DNA from: Bin5 sp965200615
GTDB lineage: Bacteria > Chloroflexota > Anaerolineae > Caldilineales > Caldilineaceae
NCBI GenBank assembly: GCA_965200615.1
Contig: OZ241377.1
Span: 4,464,001 to 4,528,000 of the forward strand
DNA: 64,000 nucleotides
Direction: 5' to 3'
The notes beneath the pieces are model-generated. The model saw nothing but the letters and a program-made list of their open reading frames with translations. It did no database searches and had not been told where the DNA came from. This document shows, in pieces, positions 61,738 to 64,000 of this stretch; position 1 is the stretch's first letter; each line of letters begins with the position of its first letter. The position numbers and the translations under genes are program-made.

Positions 61738-62880
61738 ATGAAGAATCGAAAAACGCTGTTGCTGACCGGATGCGTGCTTCTCGTTCTGGTCTTGGGAGCG
61801 TGCGCGGCGCCGGCTGTCCCGGCGATGGAGTCCGGCGCGGAACAGGCGTCAGACGACGCGGATTGTGCCGAAACTACGGCGATCAAGTTGCAACTCCAGT
61901 GGGTGACCCAGTCCCAGTTCGCCGGCTATTTTGCCGCGGTCGATCAGGGCTTCTATGCGGAGCAATGCCTGGATGTGACCATCCTTGAAGGCGCGGTCGA
62001 CATCGTTCCCCAGCAAGTGGTCGCCTCCGGCCAAGCCGAGTTCGGCCTGGCCTGGGTGCCCAAGGTGTTGGCGTCACGGGCTGAAGGCGCCGATCTGGTG
62101 AATATCGCCCAAGTATTCCAGCGCAGCGGTACTCTCGAGGTCTCGTGGGCCGTCGCACCAGTTGAAACCATCGCCGACATGGCGGGCAAGAAGGTCGGAA
62201 CCTGGGGATTCGGCAATGAGCATGAGCTGTTCGTGGCGATGCGAGCTGAAGGCATCGACCCGAACAACCCGGACGACGTCACAATCATCCAGCAGAGCTT
62301 TGACATGCTGGCTCTGCTCAACCGGGAACTCGACGCGGCCCAGGCCATGATCTACAACGAGTACGCCCAGGTGTTGGAGGCAGTCAACCCAGAGACCGGC
62401 GAACTCTATCAGCCCTCTGATCTGGTGGTCATCGACTTCAACGACGTCGGCACCGCCATGTTGCAGGATCATGTTTTCGCCCGCGAGTCCTGGCTGGCGG
62501 AGGGGGGCAATGAGGACATTGCGGTCCGCTTCCTGGCCGCCAGCTTCAAGGGCTGGCTGTTCTGCCGCGACAATTTTGACGCCTGTGTAGAGGTTGTCCT
62601 CGACAATGGCCCCACGCTCGGCCGCAGCCACATGACCTGGCAGCTGAACGAGATCAATCAGCTGATCTGGCCTTCGCCGGCCGGAATCGGCGTGATGGAC
62701 CAGGCCTTGTGGGACCAGACCGTGCAGGTGTCAGTTGAAGGCGGCGTTATCTCCGATGTGCCCAGCGAAGGCGCATTTCGCACTGACCTGGCAGAGTCGG
62801 CACTCGCACTGCTGGAAGGCGACTTGATGGGAGACAACTACGCACCCATCGAGGTCGAGCTTGTGGAGGGCGGCGAATAG
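61738..62880 (+). CDS. ABC importer substrate-binding lipoprotein (NMT1/THI5-like)
   Basis: 380 aa, GGGAGG before the ATG. Lipoprotein signal peptide with lipobox LGAC (about residues 19-22), then a Ser/Ala/Asp-rich linker. The NMT1/THI5-like domain (about 42-370) begins IKLQLQWVTQSQFAGYFAAVDQGFYAEQ, the phrase typical for binding proteins of pyrimidine precursors (ThiY) and riboflavin (RibY). The segment KKVGTWGFGNEHELFVAM and FAREsW-like block follow. The binding site therefore fits a flat N-heterocycle, in line with the nearby dihydropyrimidinase. It is the last gene of the importer operon. Confidence 0.92.
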   Translation: MKNRKTLLLTGCVLLVLVLGACAAPAVPAMESGAEQASDDADCAETTAIKLQLQWVTQSQFAGYFAAVDQGFYAEQCLDVTILEGAVDIVPQQVVASGQAEFGLAWVPKVLASRAEGADLVNIAQVFQRSGTLEVSWAVAPVETIADMAGKKVGTWGFGNEHELFVAMRAEGIDPNNPDDVTIIQQSFDMLALLNRELDAAQAMIYNEYAQVLEAVNPETGELYQPSDLVVIDFNDVGTAMLQDHVFARESWLAEGGNEDIAVRFLAASFKGWLFCRDNFDACVEVVLDNGPTLGRSHMTWQLNEINQLIWPSPAGIGVMDQALWDQTVQVSVEGGVISDVPSEGAFRTDLAESALALLEGDLMGDNYAPIEVELVEGGE

Positions 62881-62915
62881 CCGTTCCGATTAACCGGATA
62901 ACGGCGAGTCACCAG

Positions 62916-62944
62916 TGGCCGGTAACCAGGTAGGTTGCCGGCCA
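62916..62944. other. Strong hairpin after the importer operon
   Basis: TGGCCGGTAACC (62916-62927) pairs with GGTTGCCGGCCA (62933-62944), 12 pairs with one G-U, loop five. No U-run follows, so it may protect the 3' end of the mRNA or act as a factor-aided terminator. Confidence 0.5.
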
Positions 62945-62983
62945 TTGTGCGCGGCTTTCTGAGATAGAGGAAGGAGAGGCGAA

Positions 62984-63592
62984 GTGCGGAGAGGACGGGA
63001 ATCGGTGAGGGCAAAATATGCTGCACAGACCGTACAGCTTCCGACCCAGGGCGTGTGGACGTATGACGACTATGCCCTTCTCCCAGACGACGGCAAGCGA
63101 TACGAAGTAATACGGGGAGAACTCTATATGGCGGCGCCGCCGCGGCCTTTACACCAGCGAGTCATTACCCGTCTTTCATTTTTTCTGGAGGGATTTCTTG
63201 AGAATTCTGACTTGGGGACAGCCTTCGTTGCCCCCATTGACGTGATTCTTCCAGAAAAACTGGGTGACCCCGTCCAGCCGGACATTGACGTCGTTCGCCG
63301 CGAAAGTCTCCATATCATTGACGAACTCAACATCCAGGGTGCGCCTGATCTGGTTGTTGAAGTGCTGTCCCCTTCCAACCCTGCTCACGACCGCAATTTG
63401 AAGTACGATCTCTACGCTGAGGCTGGAGTACAAGAATACTGGATAATCGATCCCCACAGTCGGACTGTAGAGATCCACGTCTTACAAGACGGAACCTACG
63501 AAATATTCGGAAAGTGGAGTGAAGGTGAAGCCGTTCGTTCAGCAGTTTTGAACGGCTTCACCGTTCCTGTCGACGAGATTATCCTCGCATGA
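62984..63592 (+). CDS. Uma2-family (DUF820) endonuclease-fold protein
   Basis: 202 aa, GTG at 62984 seven bases after AAGGAG. PD-(D/E)XK nuclease-like fold: YEVIRGELYMAAPP, PDIDVVRRES, PDLVVEVLSPSN (Asp, then Glu of E-V-L-S-P) and KYDLYAEAGVQEYWIIDP. These proteins are common in many copies in Chloroflexota and Cyanobacteria; their role is unknown. It overlaps the NmrA-like gene by four bases (ATGA). Confidence 0.92.
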   Translation: MRRGRESVRAKYAAQTVQLPTQGVWTYDDYALLPDDGKRYEVIRGELYMAAPPRPLHQRVITRLSFFLEGFLENSDLGTAFVAPIDVILPEKLGDPVQPDIDVVRRESLHIIDELNIQGAPDLVVEVLSPSNPAHDRNLKYDLYAEAGVQEYWIIDPHSRTVEIHVLQDGTYEIFGKWSEGEAVRSAVLNGFTVPVDEIILA

Positions 63593-64000
63593 TCCTGGTG
63601 ACCGGCGCGGCCGGCAAGACCGGCAAGGCCGTCCTGGATGCATTGGCCAAGTCGGGCCAGCCTGCGCGCGCTTGGCTGCGTCGTCCCGAGCAGGCCGAGA
63701 ACCTTCCGGCAGCAGATACAGTTGCCGGCGACCTGGGGGATCCGCGCTTGTGGAAGGAGGCGTGCCGCGGGATAGAAGCGATATATCTCATCTGCCCCAA
63801 CATGTACCCCGGCGAGCTCGAGGTCGGTCGATTGGCATTGAAGGCCGCCCGGTTAGCCGGCGTCAACCGCATCGTTTACCACTCGGTGCTTCACCCGCAA
63901 ACAGAAGAGATGCCCCACCACTGGCAAAAGCTGCGCGTGGAAGAGGAGATCTTTCGCGGCGGCCTGCCTTTCACGATTCTCCAGCCATGCGCGTACATGC
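63589..64000 (+). CDS. NmrA-like atypical SDR, N-terminal part (runs off the right edge)
   Basis: 137 codons, no stop before the window ends. The N-terminus MILVTGAAGKTGKAVLDAL shows the G-x-x-G-x-x-G NAD(P)-binding loop. The next parts, DLGDPRLWKEACRGIEAIYLICPNM and VNRIVYHSVLHP, match NmrA/NAD(P)H-binding atypical short-chain dehydrogenases. Such proteins are redox sensors or reductases such as quinone reductases. The start is given by the ATGA overlap with the Uma2 gene. Confidence 0.88.
   Translation, partial: MILVTGAAGKTGKAVLDALAKSGQPARAWLRRPEQAENLPAADTVAGDLGDPRLWKEACRGIEAIYLICPNMYPGELEVGRLALKAARLAGVNRIVYHSVLHPQTEEMPHHWQKLRVEEEIFRGGLPFTILQPCAYM

Noticed and set aside
1..64000. CRISPR arrays, rRNA and tRNA genes
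   Set aside because: No regularly spaced repeat series and no rRNA- or tRNA-like segment that folds properly was seen when reading both strands.

Overview
The window looks like chromosomal DNA of a GC-rich Chloroflexota bacterium, probably of the Anaerolineae/Caldilineales type. This is inferred from gene content and protein style: tandem LysM L,D-transpeptidases, abundant phytanoyl-CoA dioxygenases, metal-dependent amidohydrolases, sulfatases and molybdenum hydroxylases. No rRNA, tRNA or CRISPR array was recognised, and no intact mobile element is visible. The gene mix resembles that of marine or sponge-associated, organic-matter-degrading Chloroflexota, but the sequence alone cannot settle habitat.

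Layout. 1-3.3 kb (minus strand): response regulator, a protein made only of PDZ domains, and the start of a sensor kinase that runs off the left edge. 3.3-11.2 kb (plus): housekeeping genes (rplI, gyrA, an AlbA_2/HATPase regulator, signal peptidase I), then a small operon with a 92-aa Cys-containing protein, a YbjN-like protein and a bacterial homologue of the animal menorin/FAM151 family. 11.2-14.3 kb (minus): sulfatase and a class III aminotransferase. 14.7-21 kb: cell-envelope genes, namely two overlapping L,D-transpeptidases with DUF3105, a bidirectional terminator, then peptide deformylase, a hotdog thioesterase and a LysM-SH3-glycosidase. 21-28.6 kb (minus): a catabolic block (MFS exporter, phytanoyl-CoA dioxygenase, two amidohydrolases, Rieske protein, M20 peptidase) next to a decayed ASPIC/UnbV gene. 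29-37.4 kb: PfkB kinase, MBL-fold hydrolase, Gfo/Idh/MocA oxidoreductase, phosphotransferase, a frameshifted nuclease-like pseudogene, and an L-rhamnonate dehydratase-like enolase with a second phytanoyl-CoA dioxygenase and a third amidohydrolase. 37.4-43.7 kb: ABC exporter, M23 peptidase, trmD, an RRM protein and a GNAT acetyltransferase.

The most interesting region is about 43.8-62.9 kb. A compact plus-strand operon encodes FdrA, DUF1116 (YlbE), a cyclase-family hydrolase and a three-subunit xanthine-dehydrogenase-like molybdenum hydroxylase with an uncharacterised polytopic membrane protein between its subunits, then a nucleotidyltransferase. After a relic that looks like the fused ends of a restriction enzyme and its methyltransferase come a beta-ureidopropionase-like amidase, a dihydropyrimidinase/hydantoinase and a NitT/TauT-type ABC importer with two different permeases. 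Together these suggest uptake, hydroxylation, ring opening and carbamoyl removal of an N-heterocycle (purine, pyrimidine or hydantoin type). The substrate is inference. The window ends with a Uma2 endonuclease-fold protein and a partial NmrA-like protein.
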